DNA from: Chara braunii
Lineage: Eukaryota > Streptophyta > Charophyceae > Charales > Characeae
Length of the DNA: 24,226 nucleotides
Assembly: GCA_003427395.1 (NCBI GenBank)
Contig: BFEA01000351.1
Location: 1,242,091 to 1,266,316, forward strand
Direction of reading: 5' to 3'
Shown here: one piece after another, positions 1 through 9,795 of the stretch
Layout of the letters: every line of letters starts with the position of its first letter
Numbering within the stretch: position 1 is the stretch's first letter
The notes under the pieces: model-generated
The model's input: only the letters and a program-made list of their open reading frames with translations
Told to the model about the DNA's origin: nothing
Databases searched by the model: none
Translations under genes and position numbers: made by a program

Positions 1-44
1 CCCCTCCAGTCCGGTCCGTCATCTCCCCATGGCCGACGGTGCGT

Positions 45-712
45 CACACGCCGTCGACACGGCGATGACTACGGCATCGGGCTCCACACCCGTGCCGGCG
101 GGTCCGCTACAGGCAGCGCTTCCGCATGGCTCACGCAGGAATGAATGAATGGTTGGGCGCTGCCTCTTGATTTATACTTCTGTGGTGCATTGGTCTGGCC
201 CCTTTCCCAGACCCGATGTGCACACAGTCCCATGCGGTACTTGCTTGCCTGGACCAGACTGCCTAGGACTGGGACTGCTGACTCTGCATGGGCAAACTCC
301 ACCACTTGCCTCGCCACTTGCCCACTTGCCTCAGTCTAAGTGTGGGGCACTCTGAAAGGCCACTACACAGACCTTCTAGAAGGCTGTGGACTTGGCCTTT
401 CGGTACCGTAGCAGCTACAACTTTGACCCTTCTGGACTGTAGCAGCTACGACCCTGACTCTTCGAGAAGGCCACAGCTACGACCTTTAGACCTGACTACG
501 ACTCCTATCCGACAGATCTATAGATCGAACCCATGCTACCTATGGACCCTATGACAACCTATCAATTGTTAAAATACACAGGTCGCGGGTTCAACTCTAC
601 GGGGCGACACAGGTACTGTACACAAGTAAGGTGGGTGCTAGGGATCGAGCCCTGGGATCTGCATCAGCTACTGCGAACTGGTGAATACCGTTTCAGTCTT
701 GCAGTCTGACTT
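45..712 (-). repeat. LTR-like repeat, copy A
   Basis: This stretch matches 1013-1640 in the same order over several blocks. Shared blocks are a CTTCCGCA..GGCTCAC block near 120, a TATA-containing block near 162-183, GTGCACACAGTCCC near 218, a CTTCTAGAAG block near 376, an AGGTCNCGGGTTCAA block near 580, and an 18-bp block at 638-655 that is identical in both copies. Read on the minus strand it has TATAAATC-like sequence about 100 bases before its end, where a U3/R promoter would lie. The order of parts and the position next to a minus-strand pol suggest an LTR. It may be a solo LTR or an older related insertion. Borders are approximate and no target-site duplication was found. Confidence 0.5.
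638..655. other. Conserved hairpin CTAGGGATCGAGCCCTGG
   Basis: Eighteen bases identical to 1546-1563 although the surrounding repeat copies are well diverged. The arms can pair as six base pairs (one a G-T wobble) around a six-base loop. It resembles a tRNA T-arm, but no full tRNA can be drawn around it. Confidence 0.4.
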
Positions 713-1012
713 GTTTTCAACTCGCTCAGCATGCATGCAAACAGACGGTGATCAAACTCAGTGCATGGCGCCCACACAAAGCTCAGAGATAAAACGTAGC
801 CAGGAACGCATCTCAGATTGAAACTTGTCTTGATGGCTATGGCGCTGGGCGCCAGACAATGATTCCCACCCGATCAACTGTATCCTCCAGCAACTTATTC
901 GCACACACACACTAACACTAGGATCACCCTGGATGTCCCACACACATACACTCACTAACCTATCCTACATGGCAGCCTCCCTCCTATACTAACTTGCGAC
1001 TATGGCCGCGTC
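713..1012. other. Unassigned spacer between LTR-like copies
   Basis: No gene is recognisable. The stretch has a CA-rich patch (about 899-955) and no convincing primer binding site or polypurine tract on either strand. Short ORFs in it lack any recognisable motif. Confidence 0.4.
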
Positions 1013-1640
1013 TTCCTACTCTTAGCCCTCTTCTTCTTCAGGCACTTGCTGACCTCCGTAGCACAAGACACTCCGACCACGCTTCCGCACGGCTCACAGT
1101 CAGAATGAATAAATCACTTGATTCTGCCTCTTTATTTATACTTCGGATCGCCGTAGGTCTGCCCTTGGATCTTGGGCCCGGGGTGCACACAGTCCCGCAT
1201 GGTACTTGCTGACTAGACAAAGTGCAACCTCGGACTGGATTAGGTAGGACTCGGACTGCCCCTTGCTGGCTGTGCTAGGACTGCCCCTCGCTGACTCAAC
1301 CGCGGACTGACTCCTACGGCTCACGAAAAGCCAGTTCTGGAGCTTCTAGAAGTTCATGGACTTGACCTTTCGGAACTGTAGCAAACATGACCTATATGAA
1401 CCCTATGACTCCTAGGACTAATGTCTACGGGTCAAACCCTTGCGACAATGCTATATACAACAGTCGAACATACGACTTCTGGGAAACAGGTCACGGGTTC
1501 AAAAACACAGGTCAACGAGTACTGTACTGAGGTGAAGGGGAAGGTCTAGGGATCGAGCCCTGGGTGCTGCGTCTGTCACCGTAATAGGTGAAAACCGTTT
1601 CACTCCCGCCGGCCTAAATACGAGGTCCTCCGAAAACACT
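1013..1640 (-). repeat. LTR-like repeat, copy B; probable 3' LTR of element 1
   Basis: Diverged second copy of the repeat at 45-712. It lies immediately past the end of the pol of element 1, where the 3' LTR of a minus-strand element belongs. On the minus strand a purine-rich run at about 1655-1679 just precedes it and could be the polypurine tract, although it overlaps the last pol codons. TATAAATA on the minus strand near 1133-1140 is a candidate TATA box about 100 bases from the LTR end. No matching 5' LTR was found on the far side of element 1, so the assignment rests on position and the internal match to copy A. Confidence 0.5.
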
Positions 1641-3094
1641 TTAGTGCAAGATAGGACCTTTTTCCTTTCTTTCTCTGTCATAGGCGTGGACTATGTCGGG
1701 AGCGGTTTCTAAAAGTTTGGTTCGTGTGAACCATCGGTCGTCCGCTGGTTCCTGATATGCGAATCTAACTCTATACTGTTTCTGTGGACGACCTCTACCT
1801 TCAGTCCTAAACACATCCTCTTCCACAATGCGATCTATATCGTATGTGCCATCCATGTCTGGCGGAATCATCGATCTACGCGATGGGAACTGCTGACTCG
1901 TGACACAAGGTAGTAACTTGGGTGCATGGAAGACTGGGTATGTGTGGAGGTGTGGTGGATTGTCTATCGTGTAGGAAGGTCTGTCCTCTCCACCTTTCAC
2001 TTCTAGGACAGGCCACGGTCCCCTATACGCCGGCAACAACTTTTGTGAGATGTTCTCTTTGGGGGCAAACTCCTTGGATTTGACCTAGACTAAATCACCA
2101 ACCTGGAACTGCGATGGTCGACGATGCATATTAGCTTCCGCTATCATTTTGTGTCGAGCCTTTCTCAGGTTGTCTGTCACTCTTGCAATTTCTTTCTCAT
2201 GCTGTAGGGCAAACTCCCTAGTTCCAGGTGGCAGTCTCTGTATCTGGTCACGATTCAGTCCTTCAAACGACTTGCGTGGTCTAAAGGACTTGTGCAACTC
2301 GTTAGGAGTCCGACAGGTAGCTAGATGGACACTATTGTTGTAGGCGCTAGCCACCTTAGGGAGCATCTCATCCCAATTAATCTGATCTGGTCTAATGTAC
2401 ATCCTGAGTATCTACTGCAGGATCTTATTCATATGCTCAGCCTGACCGTTAGTCTCTAGATGCCGGCTGGATGACATCAACAACTTCGAGCCATAGACTC
2501 GCATAAACTTCTGCCAATGTTGACTAATAAACTGTGTATCCCTAACACGAACTATGGATAACGGAATACCATGTTCGCTTACCCAAGAATCAAAGAACTT
2601 TTCTATGACTAATTTGGTACGTGCCTCAGAAGGCAAGGAGCAAAAACTGCATACTTGCTGAAGCGATCTACTATAACCATGACTTGGCTCTTGTCATGCC
2701 TACTCCTTACCCGAGCATCCATAAAGTCAATGGACACAGACTCTCCGGGTCGTGAAGGGATACGCAAGGGTCTGAGAAGACCCAATGGGGCTTATGTCGT
2801 AGTTTTGTTGTGCTGGTATACTTTGCAACTGCGCACATACTTTATACAGACAACTTTCATGCCAGGCCATGTGAAGGCACGTGTCAGGTTGGCTAATGTT
2901 TTATGCCAGCCAAAGTGCCCTTTTGTATTGTGACATTCCCCCAAGATAAGACTTTGGATCTCTTCACTATTGGGAATGCACAACCTATCTATGGCGTCCG
3001 TCTTCTCAAACAGTAACCCGTTCATGGTGCGATAGTCAGGTTCACTCTCTGGAGCCTCCCTTATTCTCTTAAGGAAATCACTGTATATAGGGTC
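1641..3094 (-). pseudogene. Integrase with chromodomain-like C-terminus (element 1), broken
   Basis: The integrase would insert the cDNA into the genome. The N-terminal zinc-binding piece (2795-3094) keeps its histidines (HNTKGHFGWH), but the Cys pair reads CKVY, so the last zinc ligand is Tyr. After the stop at 2792 the core keeps the first Asp region (SIDFMD, near 2730). A one-base frameshift follows near 2637. The second catalytic Asp region reads RVRDTQF where the family has SDRD, so the catalytic Asp appears to be Val. The glutamate motif TNGQAE is present. Stops at 2409 (after KILQ) and 2085 (GDLV then TAG, where Trp is usual) break the C-terminal part. The last ~60 residues (YDIDRIVEED..QYRVRF..WFTRTKLL) resemble a chromodomain. 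Clearly a pseudogene. Confidence 0.85.
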
Positions 3095-4591
3095 CTAAGC
3101 ATAAGAATCTCCAACCTTCTGCTGCAAATCGGATCCTATGCCCAGATCGTGGACAATTGCTCCGAAGTAATCAACCCTTCTACTGAGAGCATCTGCAACT
3201 ACGATGTATTTCCCTTTAATGGGTTTGGGCTCGAAGTCAAACTGATCTATCTTTGCAGCCCACCCAGTAAGCTTAGGTGTCATATTGGCTTGCGTTTTCA
3301 GCCACCTGAGTGTCTCGTGGTCTGAATAGACTTTGAAGTGTCTCCCAAGCAAGTAGTGTCTCCAATGATCCAGTGCTTGCCTGAGAGCGTAGAGTTCTCT
3401 CTCGTATGTTGAGGTTGCTACCTTTTATGAAGGCAACCTAGCAGACATGAACTCTACATGTCTATACCCATTGCCATCATCTTGCTGTAAAACAGCACCA
3501 ATGCCATACCGACTTCCGTCTGTAGTGACGACAAAGGGTAAGGATGGGTCAACTACCTTGAGGACTAGGTACTGTATCAAGGCCCGCTTTAATTTCTTCA
3601 GGGTCGAAGTGCAGTCTTGGTCCCACTTCGAGATCGCTTCTTTCCTTAGCAGTCTGCGAAGGGGAGCAGCGATAGCAGAGAAGTTTCTAATGAACTTCCT
3701 GTAATAGTTGGCCAGTCCTAGGAATGATCTAAACTTTGTGAGTGTACGACGAGTTGGCCAGTCTCTAATCGCTGTGATCTTGTTGTCCTCAGGTTTTATG
3801 CCATCATCATCTAAGACGTGGCCCAAGTACAAAATTTCGGTCTTGGCCCACTCACACTTCTTTGCGTTGATCTTGAAGTTTGCCTCGTGCATTTTCTCCA
3901 AGATCTGCCTCAGATGAGCCTCATGCTCCTGAAGGGTCTTACTAAAAATCAAGATGTCATCTAAATAAACTACTACAAATTTGTCTAGCCATGGTCTAAA
4001 CAAATCGTTCATACGACACTGAAAAGTGACCGGTGCATTAGTTAGTCCAAAAGGCATTACTATGAACTCGTAATGCCCATACCTGGTCCGGAACGCAGTC
4101 TTATACTGATCATCAGGGTGAACCTCAATCTGATAGTACCTTGACTTTAAGTCTATCTTCGTAAAATACTTGCAGCCCTGCATCCGATCGAGCAGATCGT
4201 CTATTCGGGGCAGTGGTTTTGCATTCTTGATCGTAACCGCGTTCAGACCCTTATAGTCAATACACATCCTTAACTCTCCCTCCTTCTTGGGGACAAAGAG
4301 AACAGACGAACTGGGCCTATTCCAACCCTTCTCGAGGAGCTCGTCTAACTGCTTGCGCAACTCCTCTAACTCCTTAGGGGACATTCTATAGACTGCTCCT
4401 TTGGGAGTTTTACTGCCAGACTCTATCTTAATGAGATGCTGGATAGGACGCGGGACTACCCTTGAAGGAGCTTCTGATAAGTCAGCGTACTCTTCCAGCA
4501 GCTTGGCAAGTACAGGGTTGGTGGCTTCCTCTTTCTTAGGCTCAGTGACTAGCCTAACATAGGCTACGAATACCTGTTCTTCTAACTGCTC
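3095..4591 (-). pseudogene. Reverse transcriptase-RNase H (element 1), nearly intact
   Basis: The longest preserved piece of element 1, open from 4591 to the stop at 3425. It starts with the protease-RT linker, then MSPKELEELRKQLDELLEKG at 4384. RT motif A is [13 protein letters not shown], with Arg where SGY is usual. MPFGLTNAP follows, and the catalytic YLDD at 3956-3967 is intact. About five residues usual between RPSSS and VLFVPKK are missing in frame. RNase H begins around TTDGSRYGIGAVL and continues past the in-frame stop at 3425 with YERELYAL and YSDHETLRWL, so all three acidic residues can be found. The segment ends at a TAG at 3095. A nonsense change splits an otherwise plausible RT/RNase H domain. 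Confidence 0.9.
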
Positions 4592-5020
4592 TTAACTAAT
4601 CGCGCGAATGCAGGAGCAGTGAGACAACAATGTGCTAAGGAGTTGCCTACCCTTGACACATGGAATAGGCGGGCCTTCTTGACACCATCTGAAGGACTAA
4701 GAAGCCTACACGTGCTCTTGCAAGTGCAGTGTGGCTCTTGCTGCCTCTCCCCAATCCATACCTAACACCATATCAAAAGGGAGGTCATCCTCAACAAGGA
4801 GAGTCAGGGAATGAAGAACTCTTTCTACTTTCCCATCTGTTTCTACGCGGAAATACCCCTGGACTCCCTCTACATAATCCTCAACCCGCATAGTGCGGTT
4901 GTCAGCGAGGATACCGACTATAGGCTCTTTTAGCTTTTGGACTTTCAAGCTAAGCTTTAACTTCTTAAGCACTTTGCGGCTAATATAACTACGTGTGGCC
5001 CCACTGTCTACAAACCTTTA
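4592..5020 (-). pseudogene. Retroviral-type aspartic protease (element 1), broken
   Basis: The protease would cleave the Gag-Pol polyprotein. The catalytic loop reads FVDSGATRSYIS, with D-S-G at 5000-5008, so the active-site triad is intact. It is followed by VLKKLKLSL and, further on, DLPFDMVLGMDW, the C-terminal ILG-like motif of retropepsins. A TAA lies only four codons before the catalytic Asp (5018-5020). TAG at 4706 and TAA at 4592 separate the protease from the RT in the same frame. The frame differs from that of the upstream nucleocapsid, which could be a natural gag-pol shift or decay. Confidence 0.8.
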
Positions 5021-5040
5021 AAGATCTCCACATTTGCTAT

Positions 5041-5765
5041 CTACAATTGTCCCTTACCTTCTTTCTTCATCTTGGCCCAGGTTGGCATTCTCTCCTTCAA
5101 CTTTTTTGTCAGGCCTGTGAGGAAAGCACCTAGAGAGACTCTAACACAAGTAGTCTCCTGACAGCTAATTATACGCTGGCCAACAACCTTTGCCGTAGAC
5201 ACACATGGAGTGGGAGTTTCTACTTGGCCCGCGCACTCATCTCCACGTGGTCTAGAGGTAAGGGCAGTTGCTACCCCTATCAGCGGTTGCCTTTTTATGC
5301 CTCAGCAGCAGCTCGCCAGGCACCCCTGTATTTTGGTCAAAATTTGATGATATGCCTAGGGTCACCGCAAAAAACGCATTCAAATTCGTCTATCATTTTT
5401 TGCCAGTTGGTTTGCTCAATGCCCAACGTTTCCCAGGGTCGGCCCTCATGCCGACCAGGGTGCCAACCACCCCCTCTGGGAGGTGATCGATTAGGACGAG
5501 GACGGTTAGCCGGGTGACCTTGACCCCTGTCTCCCACTTGGTGGTTTCCTCTACCGCCAACCCCTGGTCGCCCTGTCCACGACCACCAGAGGCCTAGCCA
5601 CGTTGGCCTTGGCCCCTTCCTCCTCCTTGCAGCCTCCCTCCATGTCGGTCCGACCACCCTCTGAGCCCTTGCTCAGAACGGCTCACGGGGAGTTGCACAC
5701 CCCTTCGTGAAGCCCTCACTCCGATGAATGAAGGCCCACGGTCTGGATGCTCATTAGTCGACATC
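5041..5765 (-). pseudogene. Gag C-terminal part with truncated zinc knuckle (element 1)
   Basis: The basic, Gly/Arg/Pro-rich nucleocapsid region would bind RNA. Fragments lie in more than one frame: an N-terminal piece from about 5765 (FIGVRASRRGVQLP), then a basic stretch and ETLGIEQTNWQKMIDEF. A zinc knuckle, CVFCGDPRHIIKF, then meets a stop at 5334-5336 exactly where the fourth ligand, a Cys, belongs (C-x2-C-x4-H-x4-stop). Another open piece before the protease (about 5044-5230) reads SCQETTCVRVSLGAFLTGL and probably belongs to the gag-protease spacer. The capsid part of gag was not found, so the element is 5'-truncated or that part is too decayed to read. Confidence 0.7.
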
Positions 5766-6362
5766 AAAGCTTAATATGCTCACTTAACTTCTTGACTAAC
5801 GCACAACTCTTGGTTCGCATGCGGGGAGCCAGCCAACACCTGACCAGACCGTTGTCGACCGGCACACAGTCTCGTTGTCGTAGGATTTTAATGCTGACTG
5901 TGGCCAAGCTGGGAAAAGCGATTGAATCCGAATCTCGGCAAGTACCTTTCTCAAGGAAGTAAAGGGCGGCGTAAGGCTTGAGCCGCCCGACACCGTACTG
6001 GTGAGTCAGAGCGAGTCCACAATTTAAGCGTTGCAACAGTGGGCTAGGAGGCCGTAATGGCTCTATTGCCAGCTGGGCTGTGGATACCTGGCTTGGCCCG
6101 GCGTGAAGGGAATGCCTCTGGAGACACGACTCTCGAGAGACACCCCGATTAGAGTGATAGTAGGAGTCTACCACCTTGATCAGCCACTTGTTGGATTTTG
6201 ACTGGGAGAGGCTCAGGATGCCTCCTTCGTTTCCAGCAGGCGGACCAGATCACCACGCGGCGGTCCGGGAGCGGTTAACCACCCGAGGGTTCGAAGTTGT
6301 CAGCCATGGCGGCTCGGACGCTCTGTTAACCCTGCTAGCCTCTGAACCTGTGAAATCCTGAT
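5766..6362. other. Unassigned stretch upstream of element 1
   Basis: About 600 bases with no recognisable domain. A 136-residue minus-strand frame is open here (5764-6174) but its composition (many Ser, Arg, Leu; no motif) looks like chance or leader sequence. It lies between a gag-like fragment and the gag end of element 1, so it may be decayed gag or an inserted sequence. Confidence 0.35.
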
Positions 6363-6593
6363 TCAGGGACTCATCTCTTGCTCAAGAGGCGCAATCGGAA
6401 CTCCTTGCCCCTTCATGAAGGACATAAGTCCTGACACCGCAGGGGACGCCACTATGGTTAGATTCTCGCCGGTGAACCGTTGCAAGAACTCGGCGACTGC
6501 AGCGGGAACACCCCTTCCATCACGAAGAATGCAGCAAGCTCCAATCTGCTGCGATGCTAAGTGATCTTCGCCCCGACCACAAAGCCAGACAGA
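6363..6593 (-). pseudogene. Short open fragment, possibly gag-derived
   Basis: A 75-codon minus-strand frame bounded by TGA at 6594 and TGA at 6363 reads like real protein. It starts SVWLCGRGEDHLASQQIGA, continues with LRDGRGVPAAVAEFLQRF, and ends MSFMKGQGVPIAPLEQEM. Residue use is balanced and helix-like segments are visible. It has no ATG at its beginning and no partner in frame. Its strand and position 5' of the gag end of element 1 make a gag N-terminal remnant the simplest guess, but I recognise no family motif. Confidence 0.35.
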
Positions 6594-7240
6594 TCACTTC
6601 ATCGACTATGATACTTGACTGACTACCTATCCCTTCAGAGCTTGGTAATGCCTAACCGCGAAGGCCCATTTGGAGAGGAACTCCATCCGGCGATGTTGAG
6701 TCCCTTGCCACTAAGAACCTCCCTCTTTCAGGGACAAACCAATCAGCCTGTGCCAGATGATGCGAGGCAATCCTCCTTATGCAATCGTACGAGAAGGTTG
6801 GCCCATCAATTGAGCACTGACTTCTGAGAGGAAGAAAACATATTTTCATGTTATCCCACGACCATTCATTCAACGTCATCATAATGCCATTCAGACTAAT
6901 AAAATACTTCCAGAGGCAAGAACTGAAATCCCATAAACTGACTCCCAATCCTCCAGGCATATCCCAGGACATGCGACAAACTAGATACAATGCAAGGAAC
7001 TGAAACTTAAAATTTAACTCACAGTCACAACAAAACAGGGGCCAATATGGACGCAATTGACTCATGAGTCCACCACTGAATGCTGGCCAATAAATCCCTG
7101 AGACTACATGAGTCAAGTAGACAACCTCAGTGTACCTCTGAGAGTCAAGCTATCATAGGCCGCTCGTATCCAGTTGCGACTTCCAAAACCATAACACAAT
7201 CATCCATAACTATATCAAGCCTACTATCAGCTGCAGCTAG
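6594..7240. other. Unassigned stretch
   Basis: No domain, RNA gene or clear repeat was seen. A 154-residue open frame on the minus strand (6652-7116) is rich in Trp, Cys and Ser and lacks recognisable motifs; I treat it as chance. Confidence 0.35.
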
Positions 7241-7640
7241 CGGCACACGAGCCACGTCCCAGCACATAATCATCATCCACAGTCGGCAACACACGGGTCA
7301 CGTCCCAACACATAATCGTCACCCATACACCCATAGGTGACGACACACATGCCACATCCCACCACATAATCATCATCTATAGTTGACGGCACACGGGCCA
7401 CATCCCAGCACATTAATCATCATCCATAGCTGGCGGCACACGGGCCACGTCCCAACACATAATCATCATCCATAGCTGGCAGCACATGGGCCACGTCCCA
7501 CCACATAAGCATCATCCATAGCTAGCGGCACACGGGCCACATCCCAGCACATAAGCATCATGATCCTGAGGTTGGCGACATACGGGCCATGTCCCAACCT
7601 ATGCTGAGGGCACACGGGCCACGACCCATCATGTCCAGGC
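7241..7640. repeat. Degenerate ~46-bp tandem repeat (about nine units)
   Basis: Units begin with CGGCACACGGGCCACGTCCC and continue AACACATAATCATCATCCAT. Unit starts are near 7241, 7284, 7341, 7387, 7434, 7480, 7526, 7576 and 7608. The middle spacings are 46-47 bases; the outer ones are less regular and the last two units are shortened. Most units carry the ACGTGG core (on the minus strand), so any protein that binds ACGT would meet a regularly spaced array. The array lies just past the pol end of element 2, where the U3 of its 3' LTR would be, and could be an LTR subterminal repeat or an independent minisatellite. There are no spacer-like unique segments, so it is not a CRISPR. Confidence 0.85.
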
Positions 7641-7760
7641 CGAAGCTAGACGTCTCACTGACCTCGCCTCAACATTTTGCCCGAACTCGGAATCAAATCT
7701 GCGTCTCTGAGTGTGAACTTGCGGAGCTGAGAGCCGAATATTATACCATGGGATTTTGTG
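7641..7760. other. Junction between tandem repeat and pol end of element 2
   Basis: About 120 bases with no clear feature. The minus-strand frame of element 2 pol runs into it past a stop at 7761, but no conserved residues are recognisable beyond YELG. Confidence 0.3.
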
Positions 7761-8955
7761 TCATCCAAGCTCATAAGCCTTGCCTTCCACTTCTCTGATG
7801 ATCATGAATGGTCCCATCCACCTGGCTTCCAATCTTTTGGTCCACTATGTCTCGAGAGATGTATCATGCAGAAGTACAATATCTCTGATCTGAAGTCGTT
7901 CCTTCTTGATGTACCTCTTGTTGTTCCACCGTGTTTGATAAGATAACCTGTTGTCTGACACCCTATTTGTGGCCTCAGTTATGGCTTCGTCCACTTCCTT
8001 GATCTGTCTGATCCTCAGTCTCAGCAACTCCTCTGTGGAGTATGATTCTCTCTGCGTCTCATGGGTCCAGTTCTCGACCAGGTTCTCAATGGGAGAAGTA
8101 GTATACCGGTTGTACCAGAGTGTAATAGGTGCATAACCCATAGTCCGTTTCACAGTCACATTGTCAGCATAGATAGCCGCTCTCAAGAAAGATGGCCAGT
8201 TTCTGGAGTCACCTTACCACCATTTTGATATAGCATCCTTTAGCGACCCGAGGATGATATGGTGTCACAAATCTGATTTTGACCCAAAGTCTGAACATAA
8301 GTTTTTTTATCATCTCATTGTTAAATTATGATCCCTGATCAGCCACGAACTCACGTATGAAGGGGTACCTCAGGTAGATTTGCTCGATCCAATCTGCCAC
8401 TGCCTTTGCAGTTTTCTTACGGATAGTCGTAGCTTCAACATAATCAGACATGTTCTCTCTCGTATTTAGTATATATTTCATTCCATCCTTACCAGTTGGC
8501 ATAGTAATGAGATCAAGGTGAATAGTACTACCAGGCTCAACAAGAACAGTGGGGTATAAGGATTCAATCAGTCATATAGATGACCTTTTCTGACAGGCTT
8601 CGCATGACTTAGAGTATGTCATAACCATATCCCTTAGACCATCTCAATGATATAGTCGGGATACTTTATAATGTGTAGCATCATCACCCCTATGACCCCC
8701 TGCCAGACCCTCATGCATCGCAACGATCACCTCTAGTTGCTTTTCCTTGCCACAAACTACTCTCAACGGCGGCAATCCCTCCTTAGCATCCACAAAAAGG
8801 CGACCCCTACGTAGCCTAAAGGTCCTTTTTGTCCTCTCATGGTAGAATCCGTCCAACTGATCATTGCCCATTACCACACTAATCCTCTTGTATTCTTCGT
8901 CATATTCTTCTTTTTTGAACTTACCTTCAGCGTTCTCACTTGGCTCCATGTCATC
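7761..8955 (-). pseudogene. Integrase (element 2), broken and lacking catalytic Glu
   Basis: The zinc-binding domain keeps HEGLAGGH and CEACQKR (8644-8760 and just below). Stops at 8644 (YH then TGA, where Trp is usual), 8572 and 8326 interrupt one continuous frame that runs to about 8250. The core has the first Asp (TIHLDLITMP) and the second (FVADQGS). After VTPYHPR the sequence jumps to a segment reading SLKDAISKW in another frame, so the stretch that should carry the catalytic Glu is deleted. The frame at 7845-8186 then gives NVTVKRTMGYAPITLWYNRY and a charged helix. The C-terminal piece RLEARWMGPFMIIREVEGKA follows a TAG at 7845 and ends at TGA 7761. An integrase C-terminal SH3-like domain is likely there. 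Confidence 0.8.
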
Positions 8956-9795
8956 CTACCCATCGTCTATCTCACCCAATCGACGCTCAACCATCCTCGA
9001 ACTCTCAACCAGCTCATGAGCTGCAACAACGGGTTGTTCTACCATCCCATACCACCCTTCCTCCTCATCCTCTTGGGTCAAGAGGTAGTGGAGGTAAGGA
9101 TCTTCCTTTCTTCCCCAACAATCCTCTTTACTGGTCGTCATGGCTGAGGTCGTATAACAACAGGGGGCAAGAGGTAACCCTCCATGATCGTCTTCCATAA
9201 GAAACTTGTTGACGAAGGGTGCTTCCTCAAGGGATTCCTCATCTATAGACCCCCATTTTACGCAGCTCAACCCATTGGCCCGATTCTTGTCAGTAGGTAT
9301 CTTCTCTAGTACGAAATCATACGTCCATATATGAGTTATCCATCTACTGACCGCAGCATCTACCTGCATGTGCCTCTTTACAGCTCCAATTACCATTGTA
9401 GAGTCCGTTCTTAGGATGAACCTTCGTCCCATAACATAGTGTCTAAACATTCTGAGACAATGCAAAATTGTCAGAAGCTCCTTCCTGAACTGGATATAGC
9501 ATCTCTAAACCGAGTTAAGGGTGCGACTCTTGAACCTAAGCGGCCTTTCTTTACCATTCTCATCTCGCTGCACAAGCACTCCCCCTAATGCTATAGGGCC
9601 ACAATCGGCCTCGATGATGAAGGGTCTCTCTACTTCTTCGTCGAAGTAGGGCACTCTTAGCATGACCCCTCCATCCCTTAGCTTGTCCTGCAATGCACAG
9701 ATCGTCGTCTCTCTTTGATCAGACCACTCTAGGCTAGCTCCTTGTCGCACCATTTCCCTGAGGGGTTCCGCTATCCCGATCGTTTTGAGAGGTTA
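8956..9795 (-). pseudogene. RNase H domain and linker (element 2)
   Basis: Degrades the RNA strand of the RNA-DNA hybrid in an intact element. The domain begins around PFIIEADCGPIALGGVLVQR (first Asp). A TAG at 9505 splits it, then in the same frame come YIQFRKELLTILHCLRMF (Glu) and FILRTDSTMVIGAVKR (second Asp), followed by WTYDFVLEKIPTDKNRANGL. The three core acidic residues are visible. A long acidic linker leads to the integrase, broken at 8956 by TAG. It is in frame with 8644-8949, so a single nonsense change separates the ORFs. Confidence 0.8.

Larger units (their letters stand above)
1641..5765 (-). mobile_element. Ty3/gypsy chromovirus-like retrotransposon relic (element 1)
   Basis: Read on the minus strand the order is gag nucleocapsid end, aspartic protease, reverse transcriptase, RNase H, integrase and chromodomain-like tail. 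This order (RT before integrase) defines Ty3/gypsy, and the tail points to chromoviruses. One reading frame runs from about 5017 to 2795, broken by stops at 4706, 4592, 3425, 3095 and 2792. A one-base frameshift near 2637 and further stops at 2409 and 2085 follow. The first part of gag is missing or unrecognisable. The protein wording closely matches element 3 on the other strand, so both belong to one lineage. It cannot be autonomous as read. Confidence 0.9.

Noticed and set aside
5997-6015. Primer binding site (TGGTGAGTCAGAGC)
   Set aside because: It needs an insertion to match the initiator-Met site and is on the wrong strand for the flanking element.
6652-7116. Minus-strand ORF of 154 residues
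   Set aside because: Unusual Trp/Cys/Met-rich composition, no repeat of it elsewhere in the window, and no motif.
7241-7640. CRISPR array
   Set aside because: Units are contiguous and degenerate with no unique spacers, and the context is eukaryotic.
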